NCBI RefSeq assembly: GCF_934424005.1
Contig: NZ_CAKRXI010000013.1
Span: 1 to 64,000, forward strand
Direction of reading: 5' to 3'
DNA length: 64,000 bases
Source: an uncultured Blautia sp.
GTDB lineage: Bacteria > Bacillota > Clostridia > Lachnospirales > Lachnospiraceae
Shown: piece after piece, positions 35,810-45,847 of the stretch
How the letters are laid out: every line of letters begins with the position of its first letter
Numbering within the stretch: position 1 is the first letter of the stretch
Made by a program: the position numbers and the translations under genes
The notes under the pieces: model-generated
What the model saw: only the letters and a program-made list of their open reading frames with translations
What the model was told of the DNA's origin: nothing
Database searches by the model: none

Positions 35810-35838
35810 TTGCCAATTTGACATAATTTTGATATACT
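35810..35838 (+). promoter_or_regulatory. promoter of the polysaccharide operon
   Basis: TTGCCA and TATACT are 17 bases apart, 34 bases before the DUF2142 gene. Its -35 box lies one base from that of the divergent promoter. Confidence 0.55.
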
Positions 35839-35872
35839 TTCTGAGAATATAATAAGTTGGGAAGATATATAA

Positions 35873-38611
35873 ATGAGGAAGAAAATAAAGGAAAAATTTA
35901 TTACTGAAAACAAAAACAGAATATCCACTGCATTTGCAGTATATTTTTTTGTCATCTTTGCTATTTTGGTCATGCAGCTTCTGACATGTGGAAGTCAGGA
36001 ATTTGAATCATTTATGTTTGGCAAACAGGCTGATTCCCAGTATGAGATTCTGGATGGTCATTTTATAGATACAGAGTTTGTTGTTAGTCAGAAAAATGCA
36101 AACAGTATTGTACTGAATGGATACTTGGATAATGATATAAAATTCAAAAATGAAAAACTGATTGTGGATTTCACTGATGCAGAGACAGGGGAAAGCATCC
36201 AGCATTCTGAATTACTGTTCAAAGATCAAATTGATGAAAAAAATATCCTGATTCTTTTTGAGAATGAGATTAGTGAAGGCACACATGTAAAAATGAGAGT
36301 CCGTTCGTTGGGATGTGAAGCGAAGGGACCATATATTGGCATATCGGAGACAAATGACAGTGCAGAATATTCCTGGGTTGATGGAGAACTCAGTGACAAC
36401 TATCTCTGCGCATCTATATGCTATAAAGTAAAAATATATAATTGGCTGAAACCGTGCGTATATTTTCTGGTAGAGATTCTGGCAGGTGTATTTCTGCTGA
36501 TTTTACACAAGAAGACAGGCATGCCGTTATTTGCAGAGAAAACTTCAGGACAGAAAATGTCAACGGTGGCAGATTCAGTTCCATTAAAGAAAAAGATAAG
36601 CAGGATTGTTCTGACACTTGTTATTGTATGGGGCATTATTTTTATTTTCTTTGATTATGTTTATATGAAAACAATGGAGGCAACTGTACGTGCGAAAGAT
36701 CCGGAAGTGATCTGTGAAGAGACGGATGAAACAGCACAGAATATCTCATTGAAAGAAGGGGAAAGCGTATCACAGGTATTTACTGTATCTGGAAATCAGC
36801 TTTCTGCTGTGGCAGTATATATTCCGAATGTAGATGACGCGAATATAAGAATTAAATATGATCTGTATGATCAGCAGACTGGTGAAGTAGTACAGAGTAA
36901 TAAAGTATCTACCAAGAAGATTGAAAAACTGTCACATCATCTGAATAAAGACCAGAGGGATAAAATTAAAGGTGCGCTTCAGGGATATTATGTACTTGAG
37001 TTTCCGAAGGCAATTGAAAATTCAGCCGGGAAGCAGTACAAGATTGTAATAACAAATGAAAAAACAGCAGGTGCTAATCTGGAACTGGTTGGTGGAGAAG
37101 GTGAAGAATATCCATATGAACTGAATTCACAGCCAATGGCAGGTAACCTTTGCATGATTGCTTTATACAGTAACCAGACATCATTGGGAACAATGTTTAA
37201 GTATATGGTAACAATACTTACGATTCTGTTATCAGTTTTGATTATTTTATCAGAATTTGGAAACCTGTCGACAGGCAAGACTTTTGTTATTTCAGCACTG
37301 ATGCTTGCGTTTATATACAGTTTCCTGATTCCACCATTCTGTGTGCCGGATGAGAGAGCTCATATTGATGCTGCTTATATAATTTCTAATGAAATATTAG
37401 GTATTAATGAAATTCCGGCACCGGGAAGAATATATAAACGGGCAGATGATATTGATTTAACAAAAGAAAATACGATGAATGTTACAACTGAGAGATATCG
37501 GGAAATTTCAGAAAATATTTTTCAGAAATCTCAGAATGAAAACCTGGAAATTGCTTATGCGGATAACCCGGTATTAAATGTTACATTCCTGAACTACCTT
37601 CCTACAGCAGTTGGTTTTTCTGTTGCCCGGCTTATGCATTTTAATATGCTCACAATGATTATGTTTGGTCGTTGGGTAAATGCGTTGGTTGTAATAATAA
37701 TGTTTGGAATTGGAATAAAAAAAATACCTTTTGGGAAAGCAACGCTTGCAATATTAGGCTTTTTCCCTATTGTTTTACAGCAAATAGCTTCCTGTTCATA
37801 TGATGGTATATTGATGGGAACAATAGTAATCTATGTGTCATATGCATTTTTTATTATATATTCAGATAAATACAGTTTGTGTGATTTGGGGATTACATTT
37901 TTGTCTGGAGGTTTTGCTGCGGCAGTTTGTAAAGGTGGTGTGTATATTCCTTTATTGGGACTTTTCTTGTTGGTTTTTGTTAAAATTTTTAACTCTGTTA
38001 AGAAAGGAATTATTTACACGATAGGAGCGGCTATACCCTTGGGAGGCGTTTTTATTGCACAATTTTCGCAGAGGATTTTATCAATAGTAGCACCAGCATC
38101 AGGAAGTACTTACAGAGAGGGACAGATGGTTTATTCTATTACTGATTTCTTGGATTCACCAAATAAACTGGTAAGAGTGTATCAGAATACGTTTGTATTG
38201 CAGGGTGATACACAGTTGAAGCAGGCAATCGGTGGAGCATTGGGGCGACTGAATGTTTTTGTGCCATGGTATATAGTTATTGGGTTCATTGTTCTGGTAT
38301 GTGTATGTGGACTGAAACAGTACAATGATACGATTAAAATAAAGAGAGTTCATAAATGCTATATAAGTCTGCTGGCACTTGCGAGTATAATATTGGTAAT
38401 GGCTTCAATGTTATTTGCGTGGACAGCAAATACTTCAAATTATATTGAAGGCATACAGGGTAGATATTTCTTTCCGTCAATTTTACTGATAGTGCTGCTG
38501 TTAAGAAATGAAAAAATAGTATTTCGAAATAAAAATGAAGGAAAACTGTTGATATATGGAATTTTTCTTAATGCTTTAACGATTGGCATGGTACTGATTT
38601 CCGCTTTATAG
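35873..38611 (+). CDS. DUF2142 family membrane protein
   Basis: A 912-residue DUF2142 protein: N-terminal helix (about 20-42), a soluble beta-rich region, another helix near 190, a second soluble part, then roughly ten helices from about 440 to the end. The C-V-P-D-E-R-A-H-I-D motif near residue 490 is the family acid/histidine site and resembles the acidic loop of GT-C glycosyltransferases. Such proteins occur in O-antigen and teichoic-acid clusters and probably transfer lipid-linked sugars outside the membrane. First gene of the long plus-strand polysaccharide run, 22 bases before the flippase. Confidence 0.88.
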   Translation: MRKKIKEKFITENKNRISTAFAVYFFVIFAILVMQLLTCGSQEFESFMFGKQADSQYEILDGHFIDTEFVVSQKNANSIVLNGYLDNDIKFKNEKLIVDFTDAETGESIQHSELLFKDQIDEKNILILFENEISEGTHVKMRVRSLGCEAKGPYIGISETNDSAEYSWVDGELSDNYLCASICYKVKIYNWLKPCVYFLVEILAGVFLLILHKKTGMPLFAEKTSGQKMSTVADSVPLKKKISRIVLTLVIVWGIIFIFFDYVYMKTMEATVRAKDPEVICEETDETAQNISLKEGESVSQVFTVSGNQLSAVAVYIPNVDDANIRIKYDLYDQQTGEVVQSNKVSTKKIEKLSHHLNKDQRDKIKGALQGYYVLEFPKAIENSAGKQYKIVITNEKTAGANLELVGGEGEEYPYELNSQPMAGNLCMIALYSNQTSLGTMFKYMVTILTILLSVLIILSEFGNLSTGKTFVISALMLAFIYSFLIPPFCVPDERAHIDAAYIISNEILGINEIPAPGRIYKRADDIDLTKENTMNVTTERYREISENIFQKSQNENLEIAYADNPVLNVTFLNYLPTAVGFSVARLMHFNMLTMIMFGRWVNALVVIIMFGIGIKKIPFGKATLAILGFFPIVLQQIASCSYDGILMGTIVIYVSYAFFIIYSDKYSLCDLGITFLSGGFAAAVCKGGVYIPLLGLFLLVFVKIFNSVKKGIIYTIGAAIPLGGVFIAQFSQRILSIVAPASGSTYREGQMVYSITDFLDSPNKLVRVYQNTFVLQGDTQLKQAIGGALGRLNVFVPWYIVIGFIVLVCVCGLKQYNDTIKIKRVHKCYISLLALASIILVMASMLFAWTANTSNYIEGIQGRYFFPSILLIVLLLRNEKIVFRNKNEGKLLIYGIFLNALTIGMVLISAL

Positions 38612-38633
38612 TAGATAAGGAGAGTTTGTAAGT

Positions 38634-40049
38634 TTGTTTGAAATAAGAAAAAATAAAGTAATTCAAAATTATTTATACAATTTATCATATCAAATTGTCA
38701 TAACTGTATTGCCAATTATTACAACTCCATATCTTACGCGTGTTCTGGGTGCGGATAATCTTGGTATAGCGAGATATGTAGAGTCTATTGCAACATTATT
38801 TACAATAATTGGGTTATTGGGAATGCTGTGGTATGCTGACAGGGCAATCGCATATAACAGACATAATAAACAAGAAATATCCAGATGTTTTTGGGAAATC
38901 TTTATTTTGCGGGTAGTGCTTTTGGTGGTGACATTAATCGTATATGCGGTATTTTTTAACGGAATTGAGTACCAAAAGTATTTTAAAATTTATGCGTTTT
39001 ATATTGTCGGTACATTTTTGGATGTGAGCTGGCTTTTTACCGGACTGGAAGATATGAAACCGGTTGTGTTTCGAAACTATATTGTTCGAATCATATTTAC
39101 GATATTATTGTTTGTGTGTATACACAGTAAACAGGATTTGAATGCATATATTTGGATTATGAGTTTGATGACATTTGCCAGTGGAGTACTGATTTTGCCA
39201 TGGATCAGAAATTATGTTTCTTTGGTACCTTTAAAACAAATTCATTTTATGAGACATTTGTTACCGGCATTGGCACTTTTTTTGCCACAGGCAGCGAGTC
39301 AGTTATATGTACAGTGTGACAAAGTAATGATAAAGGCCATGCTTCCTAATGTGGCATATGTATCTTACTATACGGAAAATGAAAAAATTGCAAAATTGCC
39401 AATCATACTTGCAACTGCGTTGTCTACAGTATTGATGCCAAGAATTGCGTATGAATTTTCAAAGGGAAAGAACAATGAGGTGAAAAGTTATATAGAAAAA
39501 GCATTGTTTTCTACAATATTGGTTTTACTTCCATGTTGTACAGGGCTGATAGCTGTTGCCAGAAATTTTGTGCCATTTTTTCTTGGAAAGGAATTTGCTG
39601 ATACGTACAGGATTTTGATGATACTATGTCCAGCTATGGTATTTATAGGAATTAGTAATGTAACAGGAATACAGTATTTGGTAGCTGTGAATAAAAATAG
39701 AGAATTAACAATTTCCTATGTTGTGGCTTTGATTGCAAATCTATGTATTAATTATATGTTGATACCTAGGTTCGGAGTTTATGGCGCTGCTGTTGGAACG
39801 TTGGTAGCAGAAGGCTTATCCATGTCTGTACAGTACTATTATATGCATAAATATATTGGGAAAACTTTGGATGTCATACTTGTTTTTAAACTTTTTATAT
39901 TATCAGTTTTAATGGGTGGCATAGTTTATTGTATCAATTATTTGAACATGGGCTATCTGGCAACGATGTTTGTACAGGTTATAGTAGGCATTTTAATCTA
40001 TGGTATAGGTGTTTGGGGAATGCTACGCCATAGAAGGAGGAGTGAATAG
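38634..40049 (+). CDS. Wzx-like oligosaccharide flippase
   Basis: A 471-residue membrane protein with about twelve to fourteen helices, of the polysaccharide-synthase/Wzx flippase superfamily. The start K-N-Y-x-Y-N-L-like region and L-P-I-I-T-T-P-Y-L-T-R-V-L-G-A-D-N-L-G near residues 30-48 are typical. It would flip lipid-linked repeat units across the membrane. The start is TTG at 38634, after AAGGAG at a longish spacing. Its stop overlaps the GTG of the next glycosyltransferase by one base. No matching Wzy polymerase is obvious in the cluster, but the DUF2142/DUF6056 proteins could stand in. Confidence 0.88.
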   Translation: MFEIRKNKVIQNYLYNLSYQIVITVLPIITTPYLTRVLGADNLGIARYVESIATLFTIIGLLGMLWYADRAIAYNRHNKQEISRCFWEIFILRVVLLVVTLIVYAVFFNGIEYQKYFKIYAFYIVGTFLDVSWLFTGLEDMKPVVFRNYIVRIIFTILLFVCIHSKQDLNAYIWIMSLMTFASGVLILPWIRNYVSLVPLKQIHFMRHLLPALALFLPQAASQLYVQCDKVMIKAMLPNVAYVSYYTENEKIAKLPIILATALSTVLMPRIAYEFSKGKNNEVKSYIEKALFSTILVLLPCCTGLIAVARNFVPFFLGKEFADTYRILMILCPAMVFIGISNVTGIQYLVAVNKNRELTISYVVALIANLCINYMLIPRFGVYGAAVGTLVAEGLSMSVQYYYMHKYIGKTLDVILVFKLFILSVLMGGIVYCINYLNMGYLATMFVQVIVGILIYGIGVWGMLRHRRRSE

Positions 40050-41059
40050 TGAATAAACATTATATTTCTGTTGCAATGTGCACATATAATGGGGAAAAAT
40101 TTATAGAAGAACAATTAAAAAGCATTTTGAATCAAAAAGTTCCAGTGAATGAGGTTGTTATTGGTGATGATGGATCGACAGACCGTACAGTTGAGATTGC
40201 AGAAAAAATATTGCATGAATCAAAAGTGCAATATCAGATAATTTGTAATAAAAAAAATTTGGGATTTTGTAAAAACTTTGAAAATGCAATAGCACATACT
40301 AAGGGAGATATTATTTTTCTGAGTGATCAAGATGATGTGTGGGCAGAAAACAAAACAGAGGTTATGATAAATGATTTTGACAGTAGTGCTGATGTACTAT
40401 TAGTGTTTTCTAACGCATACCTTGTTGATGCTAGCATGAATAAATTACCAGGAACAGTATGGGAAGCTGTATATTATAATAAGAAAAAATTTAATAGTTG
40501 GCTGGAACTGCTGTTAAGCGGAAATTATGTAACTGGTGCAGCTGCAGCTTTTAAGCGCGAATTATTTGAGAAGGCATACCCTTTTCCAAAAGCTTCATAT
40601 CATGATGAATGGTTAGCTCTTTATGCTTCGCTATATGGAAAGATAATAGATGAACCAGAAAAACTGCTATTTTACAGACAACATGGAAATAATCAATTGG
40701 GTGCTACTGTAAAAGTTACATTAAAAGATAAGATTGAATACAAAAAAATGATTTTGCAAAATCTTTTAGACACTCAATATACAGATCACATAAGAAGGTA
40801 TTCTTTAGTGAAGGACATGTATGAAAATGAAAAGAACAAAGTGAATAAAGAAGCAATGAATAAAGTTAAAAAATGTATGGAAGCTAACAGAGAATTCTGT
40901 ACGATTGCAGATCGAAATAAGATTAAAACAATTTTTCACTTATGTATATGCGCATTGAAGGGAAAATATAGGAAGTATACTAAAAAACCAGTAGGATGCT
41001 TTGGAGGAGATATTATATATTGTTTATTTAAAAGGAGTAGTGTAGAAACAGAAAAATGA
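40049..41059 (+). CDS. GT2 family glycosyltransferase (rhamnosyltransferase-like)
   Basis: A 336-residue GT2 enzyme: S-V-A-M-C-T-Y-N-G near residues 7-15, D-D-G-S-T-D near 41, and the S-D-Q-D-D-V-W motif near 92-98 that typifies rhamnosyltransferase-like members. GTG start after AGGAGG. It overlaps the next gene by four bases (ATGA). AT-rich codons (AAA, ATA, TTA) mark it like its neighbours. The sugar and acceptor cannot be read. Confidence 0.88.
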   Translation: MNKHYISVAMCTYNGEKFIEEQLKSILNQKVPVNEVVIGDDGSTDRTVEIAEKILHESKVQYQIICNKKNLGFCKNFENAIAHTKGDIIFLSDQDDVWAENKTEVMINDFDSSADVLLVFSNAYLVDASMNKLPGTVWEAVYYNKKKFNSWLELLLSGNYVTGAAAAFKRELFEKAYPFPKASYHDEWLALYASLYGKIIDEPEKLLFYRQHGNNQLGATVKVTLKDKIEYKKMILQNLLDTQYTDHIRRYSLVKDMYENEKNKVNKEAMNKVKKCMEANREFCTIADRNKIKTIFHLCICALKGKYRKYTKKPVGCFGGDIIYCLFKRSSVETEK

Positions 41060-42090
41060 ATAAAATAGATGTGAGCATTGTGGTGCCCTTATATAATAAA
41101 GAAAATGAAATCAGAAGATGCTTAAACAGTTTGATAGAACAGTCTGTCAGTAATATTGAAATTATTGTAGTGGATGATGGTTCAAAAGACGGAAGTGCTG
41201 ATGTTGTAAGAGAGTATACAGACAATGATCCAAGAGTACATCTGATTGTTCAGAAAAATCAGGGACCAGGGGCAGCACGAAATACGGGAGTTAAAGCAAG
41301 TAAAGGAAAATATATAGGTTTTGTTGATTGTGATGATTTTGTAGATAAAAATATGTACAAGCATATGATGAATGCTTTAGAAGAAACGGGTGCGGAAATA
41401 GCTGTTTGTCAGGAAAAAAATTTGTATAATCAAAACGGAACTTACCAGATGATTAATGAAACAAAATTTCTGTTTGATAGAATAAAAAAAGTAGAGAGTT
41501 CAGAGGTACTGAATTGGCTTCTGAATTATAGATTTTTGTCATTGAACAGTGCATGTTTTAAATTGATTAGAAGAGAACTTTTTTTTGAAAATGATATATG
41601 GTTTCCAGAAGAGAGATTTGTAGAAGATATTGTGTTGAGTGCAGCGGTATTGAGTGTGGCAAATAATGTTGCAGTTGTTCCTGAGAGTCTGTATATGTAT
41701 GTTCATGAAATGGGAACGAGATCAACAAGCTTTTCAATAAAAAAAGCATATGATATACTGCAGAACATGAAAGATATAAGTAGCTATGTAAAAAAATATA
41801 AACCATTATTGCAATTAGATAATTTTGTGTTGGGAATGTGCTTTTCATCAATGAGACAGTTTTACGGTGCAATTTGGGAAAATAAAATAGACGATTGCCA
41901 AAATGATAAGAAACAATTGATTTCAGAATGGAAAAAAATGAAAAAAGGAATAAGTCCTTCTTTAAAAAATGTTGATATGCCGGTTTTTCATAAGATTAAA
42001 ATAATAATATCATGGCTGAATATGGAAAAAATTGCGTGCAGAGTGCTTGGACTTATGACACATATTCCTTTTTTTAAATATATGTCATAA
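41056..42090 (+). CDS. GT2 family glycosyltransferase
   Basis: A 344-residue GT2 enzyme with S-I-V-V-P-L-Y-N-K at the start, V-V-D-D-G-S-K-D near 38, N-Q-G-P-G-A-A-R-N-T-G near 70 and V-D-C-D-D-F near 92. The GPGAARNxG form resembles capsule and teichoic-acid transferases. Four-base ATGA overlap with the previous gene shows translational coupling; 15 bases separate it from the next. Confidence 0.88.
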   Translation: MNKIDVSIVVPLYNKENEIRRCLNSLIEQSVSNIEIIVVDDGSKDGSADVVREYTDNDPRVHLIVQKNQGPGAARNTGVKASKGKYIGFVDCDDFVDKNMYKHMMNALEETGAEIAVCQEKNLYNQNGTYQMINETKFLFDRIKKVESSEVLNWLLNYRFLSLNSACFKLIRRELFFENDIWFPEERFVEDIVLSAAVLSVANNVAVVPESLYMYVHEMGTRSTSFSIKKAYDILQNMKDISSYVKKYKPLLQLDNFVLGMCFSSMRQFYGAIWENKIDDCQNDKKQLISEWKKMKKGISPSLKNVDMPVFHKIKIIISWLNMEKIACRVLGLMTHIPFFKYMS

Positions 42091-42105
42091 AATGAGGAAA
42101 ATGAA

Positions 42106-43047
42106 ATGAAAGAACCTAAAGTACATATTTTGATGTCAACATATAATGGACACAAATATTTGAGAGAGCAATTAGACAGTATTTTTAAACAGACATATAA
42201 TAATTTTACTTTATATGTAAGAGACGATGGATCAAATGATGGTACAAACGAACTGTTGGAAGAGTATATAAAAGAACATCAGCTAGGTGAGGACAAAGTA
42301 ATTATAGTGAAAAATAAAGAAAAGAAAAATCTGGGCTGGAAAGGAAATTTTTGGGAATTATTGGATAAATGTCCAGATGCTGACTATTATGCTTTTTGTG
42401 ACCAGGATGATGTATGGCAACCGTGTAAATTAGAATATGCAGTGGAGATGCTAGAGAAGAATAAAAATCAAGATTTGCCGGTTATGTATTTTTCATCTTA
42501 TGATTATTGTGATGAAAATCTGAGAGTGTTACATTCGGCACCTGTTCCTCCTAAATCAATTAAATTAAGACAGGTTATGTTTTATACTCCGGCATTAGGA
42601 TTCTCGATAGTGATAAATCATAAATTACGAGAGATTGCATTGAAAACGTTGGATCGAACGAATCTGGCACATGATGGATGGGTGCAGAAAATTGCAGCAG
42701 CTATGGGGATAATCATATATGATTCAAGGCGTACGGCACTTTATCGGAGATATTCATCAGCAGTTACATCTGGGAATAAAAATATTTTTTCTATAGTTAA
42801 ATGCTGGATAAAAGATGAAATATTTGGAAAAGTAATGAAAAATGAGTTCCATTTTTCGAACAGCCGATTTTATCAGGAATATCAAAAATATTTATCGGCA
42901 GATGATTGTAAAATGTTGCATTTGTTTGCGATGAAAAAAAACAATATAGGACTTTGGTTCAGTAGACTGTTTTATATGAAAAGATTTCGCCCTACTTGGA
43001 GCGGAGAACTGGCATTGAGAATATGTTTGTTTTTGAATAGATACTAA
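42106..43047 (+). CDS. GT2 family glycosyltransferase
   Basis: A 313-residue GT2 enzyme with H-I-L-M-S-T-Y-N-G near 7-15, R-D-D-G-S-N-D near 39 and C-D-Q-D-D-V-W near 102-108, so it belongs with the gene at 40049 to the rhamnosyltransferase-like branch. A weak GAGGAA precedes the start. The presence of two such enzymes is compatible with a rhamnose-containing backbone, but no dTDP-rhamnose genes lie in the window. Confidence 0.85.
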   Translation: MKEPKVHILMSTYNGHKYLREQLDSIFKQTYNNFTLYVRDDGSNDGTNELLEEYIKEHQLGEDKVIIVKNKEKKNLGWKGNFWELLDKCPDADYYAFCDQDDVWQPCKLEYAVEMLEKNKNQDLPVMYFSSYDYCDENLRVLHSAPVPPKSIKLRQVMFYTPALGFSIVINHKLREIALKTLDRTNLAHDGWVQKIAAAMGIIIYDSRRTALYRRYSSAVTSGNKNIFSIVKCWIKDEIFGKVMKNEFHFSNSRFYQEYQKYLSADDCKMLHLFAMKKNNIGLWFSRLFYMKRFRPTWSGELALRICLFLNRY

Positions 43048-43111
43048 ATAAGAAAAGGGAAGTTATACTGACAATATTGCTTCTCTTTAATTTTGAGCGG
43101 ATATTAGATAT

Positions 43112-44938
43112 ATGAAGAAGTTAAGAAAAGTAATAAAGAAACTAGGGATTATAGTGTCAGTGCTTGTGGTAGCCTTAGCACTATTGCTTACGTTTAGTAT
43201 ACATTGGATGTTAAAAACCTGGGCTAATCTTTCGATGGAAGAACTGGTATATCATTTGCAGGTTCCATTGGAGGGAACAAATGATAGTATGGTGTCAGAA
43301 TATATAAAAGTAGCTCTGGTGCCAACAATTTTTATCGTTCTACTGATAATTATAGTAATGATTTTGATTCGAAAGAGAAAGAAAAGATTTCATGTTTTAC
43401 TTTTGAGTAGTCTTATAATTTCTATATGTGCAGGTGGAATTTCTGTATATCAGGCATGGGAGAAGCTGGATGTTGGTGAATATATTGCAAACAGAATGGA
43501 AGATTCTGTTTTTATAGATACGCTTTATGCTGATCCTGGTACAACAAAAATTACTTTCCCGACGAAGAAAAGAAACTTGATATATATTTTTCTGGAATCA
43601 ATGGAAACAACTTATGCAGACGAGAAAAATGGAGGAGCCTTTAAAAATAATGTCATTCCAGAGCTGACAGAACTGGCAGAAGAGAATGAGGATTTTTCAG
43701 GAACTGATCAAAGAATAAATGGCGGTTATTCTCTTGTTGGAAGCACATGGACAATGGGTGCGATGTTTGCGCAGACAGCAGGATTGCCACTTAACATTGC
43801 AATCGATGGAAATGATATGGATACACAGGATTCCTTTTTTCCAGGACTCGTGACATTGGGCGATATTTTGGAAAAGGAAGGATATTCACAGACACTTATG
43901 TTAGGTTCGGAAGCTGTTTTCGGTGGACGTGAGCTTTATTTTACCGATCATGGACATTATGATATTTTGGACTATAATTATGTCATAGATAATAATTGGC
44001 TTCCAGAAGATTACAGAGTTTGGTGGGGACTTGAAGATCAGAAATTATTTTCTTTTGCAGAAGCGAGACTGGAACAACTTGCTGAGCAGGAAGATCCTTT
44101 TAACTTAACGTTGTTGACAGTAGACACTCATTTTGAGGATGGATATGTATGTGACCTTTGTAATGACGAATTTGGTGATAATCAATATGCAAATGTAATG
44201 GCATGTTCAAGCAGACAGGTTACGGAATTTGTGAAATGGATTCAACAGCAGGACTTTTATGAAAATACCACAATTGTAATTAGTGGAGATCATCCCACAA
44301 TGGACAGCAATTTTTGCGAAAATATTGATAATAATTATGGGAGAAAAGTTTATACGACATATATTAATGCAGATGCAAGCGCAGGAGATGAAAGAAGAGA
44401 GTTTTCTACGTTTGATGCGTTCCCTACTACTTTAGTTGCACTGGGAGTAAAGATAGAAGGAAATCGACTTGGCTTAGGAACTAATTTATTCTCAGATGAA
44501 CAGACTTTAACAGAAATTTATGGCGTTGAGAGGGAAAATCTGGAATTAAGTAGAAATTCTAAATTTCTTGAAGAATTAGAGAGTGTGGATGAGAATACTG
44601 AAGCATTAAAACAGCGGCATACAGCAAATCTTGAAATTGAATCATATAATATAACAAGTAATTCGTTTGATGTGTGGGTAAAAAATATTACAGGAGATGC
44701 GGAAGATATAGAGGCTGTAAAAGTAGCGGTCTGGAAACAAGAAGATCAGAGTGATATCCAATGGATTTATCTGGAACCGAATGAGGAAGGAGAGTATTTT
44801 TCAAAAGTAAATATGAATCTGTATAATTCAGAATCAGGAACATATCAGGTGCATGCTTATGCAGAAACGGCTCATGAAGAGGAAGCATTTCTTGGTAAGG
44901 GCACTGTTGAAGTGTACAAAGCAGGAAGCACCAGATAA
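43112..44938 (+). CDS. LtaS/MdoB-like phosphoglycerol transferase (sulfatase fold)
   Basis: A 608-residue membrane enzyme: three helices near 13-35, 68-87 and 95-113, then an extracellular alkaline-phosphatase/sulfatase-fold domain (about 150-470) and a C-terminal Ig-like extension (about 510-600). The nucleophile region is I-F-L-E-S-M-E-T-T, with the metal-site S-G-D-H-P-T near 390 and F-S-T-F-D-A-F-P-T near 430. The family moves glycerol phosphate from phosphatidylglycerol onto polymers (LtaS, MdoB, GacH). In a rhamnosyltransferase-rich cluster a GacH-like role, adding glycerol phosphate to the polysaccharide, is attractive but inferred. Usual length; extra C-terminal domain is uncommon. 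Confidence 0.85.
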   Translation: MKKLRKVIKKLGIIVSVLVVALALLLTFSIHWMLKTWANLSMEELVYHLQVPLEGTNDSMVSEYIKVALVPTIFIVLLIIIVMILIRKRKKRFHVLLLSSLIISICAGGISVYQAWEKLDVGEYIANRMEDSVFIDTLYADPGTTKITFPTKKRNLIYIFLESMETTYADEKNGGAFKNNVIPELTELAEENEDFSGTDQRINGGYSLVGSTWTMGAMFAQTAGLPLNIAIDGNDMDTQDSFFPGLVTLGDILEKEGYSQTLMLGSEAVFGGRELYFTDHGHYDILDYNYVIDNNWLPEDYRVWWGLEDQKLFSFAEARLEQLAEQEDPFNLTLLTVDTHFEDGYVCDLCNDEFGDNQYANVMACSSRQVTEFVKWIQQQDFYENTTIVISGDHPTMDSNFCENIDNNYGRKVYTTYINADASAGDERREFSTFDAFPTTLVALGVKIEGNRLGLGTNLFSDEQTLTEIYGVERENLELSRNSKFLEELESVDENTEALKQRHTANLEIESYNITSNSFDVWVKNITGDAEDIEAVKVAVWKQEDQSDIQWIYLEPNEEGEYFSKVNMNLYNSESGTYQVHAYAETAHEEEAFLGKGTVEVYKAGSTR

Positions 44939-44944
44939 GAAAAT

Positions 44945-44999
44945 ATCCTGACTGTATGATTAGACTTTACTGCTTGAGTCAGTCTTTACAGTCAGGATT
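44945..44999 (+). terminator. weak terminator or processing hairpin
   Basis: ATCCTGACTGTA pairs with TACAGTCAGGAT around an inner AGACT/AGTCT arm. The T-tract (TTTGTCATGTT) is poor, so partial read-through into the next genes is likely. Confidence 0.5.
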
Positions 45000-45050
45000 T
45001 GTCATGTTACAATATCTAATATTTGATTAAAAAAGAAAAGAGAAATAAAA

Positions 45051-45836
45051 ATGGATGAACATACATTTGCGGTATGTGCATACAAGGAAAGTCCATATTT
45101 GGAAGAGTGCATAAAATCGCTGAAGAATCAAACTATAAAAAGCAATATTCTTATTGCAACATCTACTCCTAATGATTATATAAAAGGAATTGCTGATAAA
45201 TACGCAATTCCCTATTATATAAATGAAGGGGAAGGTGGTATTACACAGGATTGGAATTTTGCTTATTCCTGTGCAAATACGAAATATATTACTATTGCCC
45301 ATCAGGATGATATTTATGAGAAAGAGTATTTAAAAATTGCATTAGCAGCTATACAGAATGCGAAACACCCATTAATCTTTTTTAGTGATTATTTTGAGGT
45401 AAGAGATGGAAAGAAAGTAACCTCCAATAAATTGCTGAAAGTTAAGAGAATTATGTTGCTACCTATGCGGATAAAGCCTTTTCAGAGTGTGAGATGGGTG
45501 AGAAGAAGGATTTTGTCCATGGGGTCACCGATTTGTTGTCCTTCTGTAACGTTTATAACAGAGAATTTGCCGGATGTTGTTTTTGCAAATCATTACAGAG
45601 CATGTGAGGATTGGGAAGCCTGGGAAAAACTGTCAAAGAAGAAAGGTGAATTCCTGTATTCGACGAAGATGTTGATGGGACACAGAATACATGAAGAGTC
45701 GGAGACAACAGCAGCAATTGGCGATAATAAGCGAAGCAAAGAAGAATATGAAATGTTCTGTAAATTTTGGCCGAAGTCAATTGCTGGGGTTATTTTTAAA
45801 TTTTATTCAAAAGGCCAAAATTCTAATCAGTTATAA
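45051..45836 (+). CDS. GT2-like glycosyltransferase
   Basis: A 261-residue GT-A-fold enzyme. Its start (T-F-A-V-C-A-Y-K-E-S) and I-A-H-Q-D-D-I-Y near 83-90 show a GT2-type metal site with H-Q-D-D in place of the usual D-x-D, while the D-D-G-S motif is replaced by T-S-T-P-N. Shorter than its neighbours. It keeps the D-W-E-A-W-E region. A-rich ribosome site AAAAGAGAAA is weak. Activity plausible but divergent. Confidence 0.78.
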   Translation: MDEHTFAVCAYKESPYLEECIKSLKNQTIKSNILIATSTPNDYIKGIADKYAIPYYINEGEGGITQDWNFAYSCANTKYITIAHQDDIYEKEYLKIALAAIQNAKHPLIFFSDYFEVRDGKKVTSNKLLKVKRIMLLPMRIKPFQSVRWVRRRILSMGSPICCPSVTFITENLPDVVFANHYRACEDWEAWEKLSKKKGEFLYSTKMLMGHRIHEESETTAAIGDNKRSKEEYEMFCKFWPKSIAGVIFKFYSKGQNSNQL

Positions 45837-45847
45837 GAGGGAAGTTT

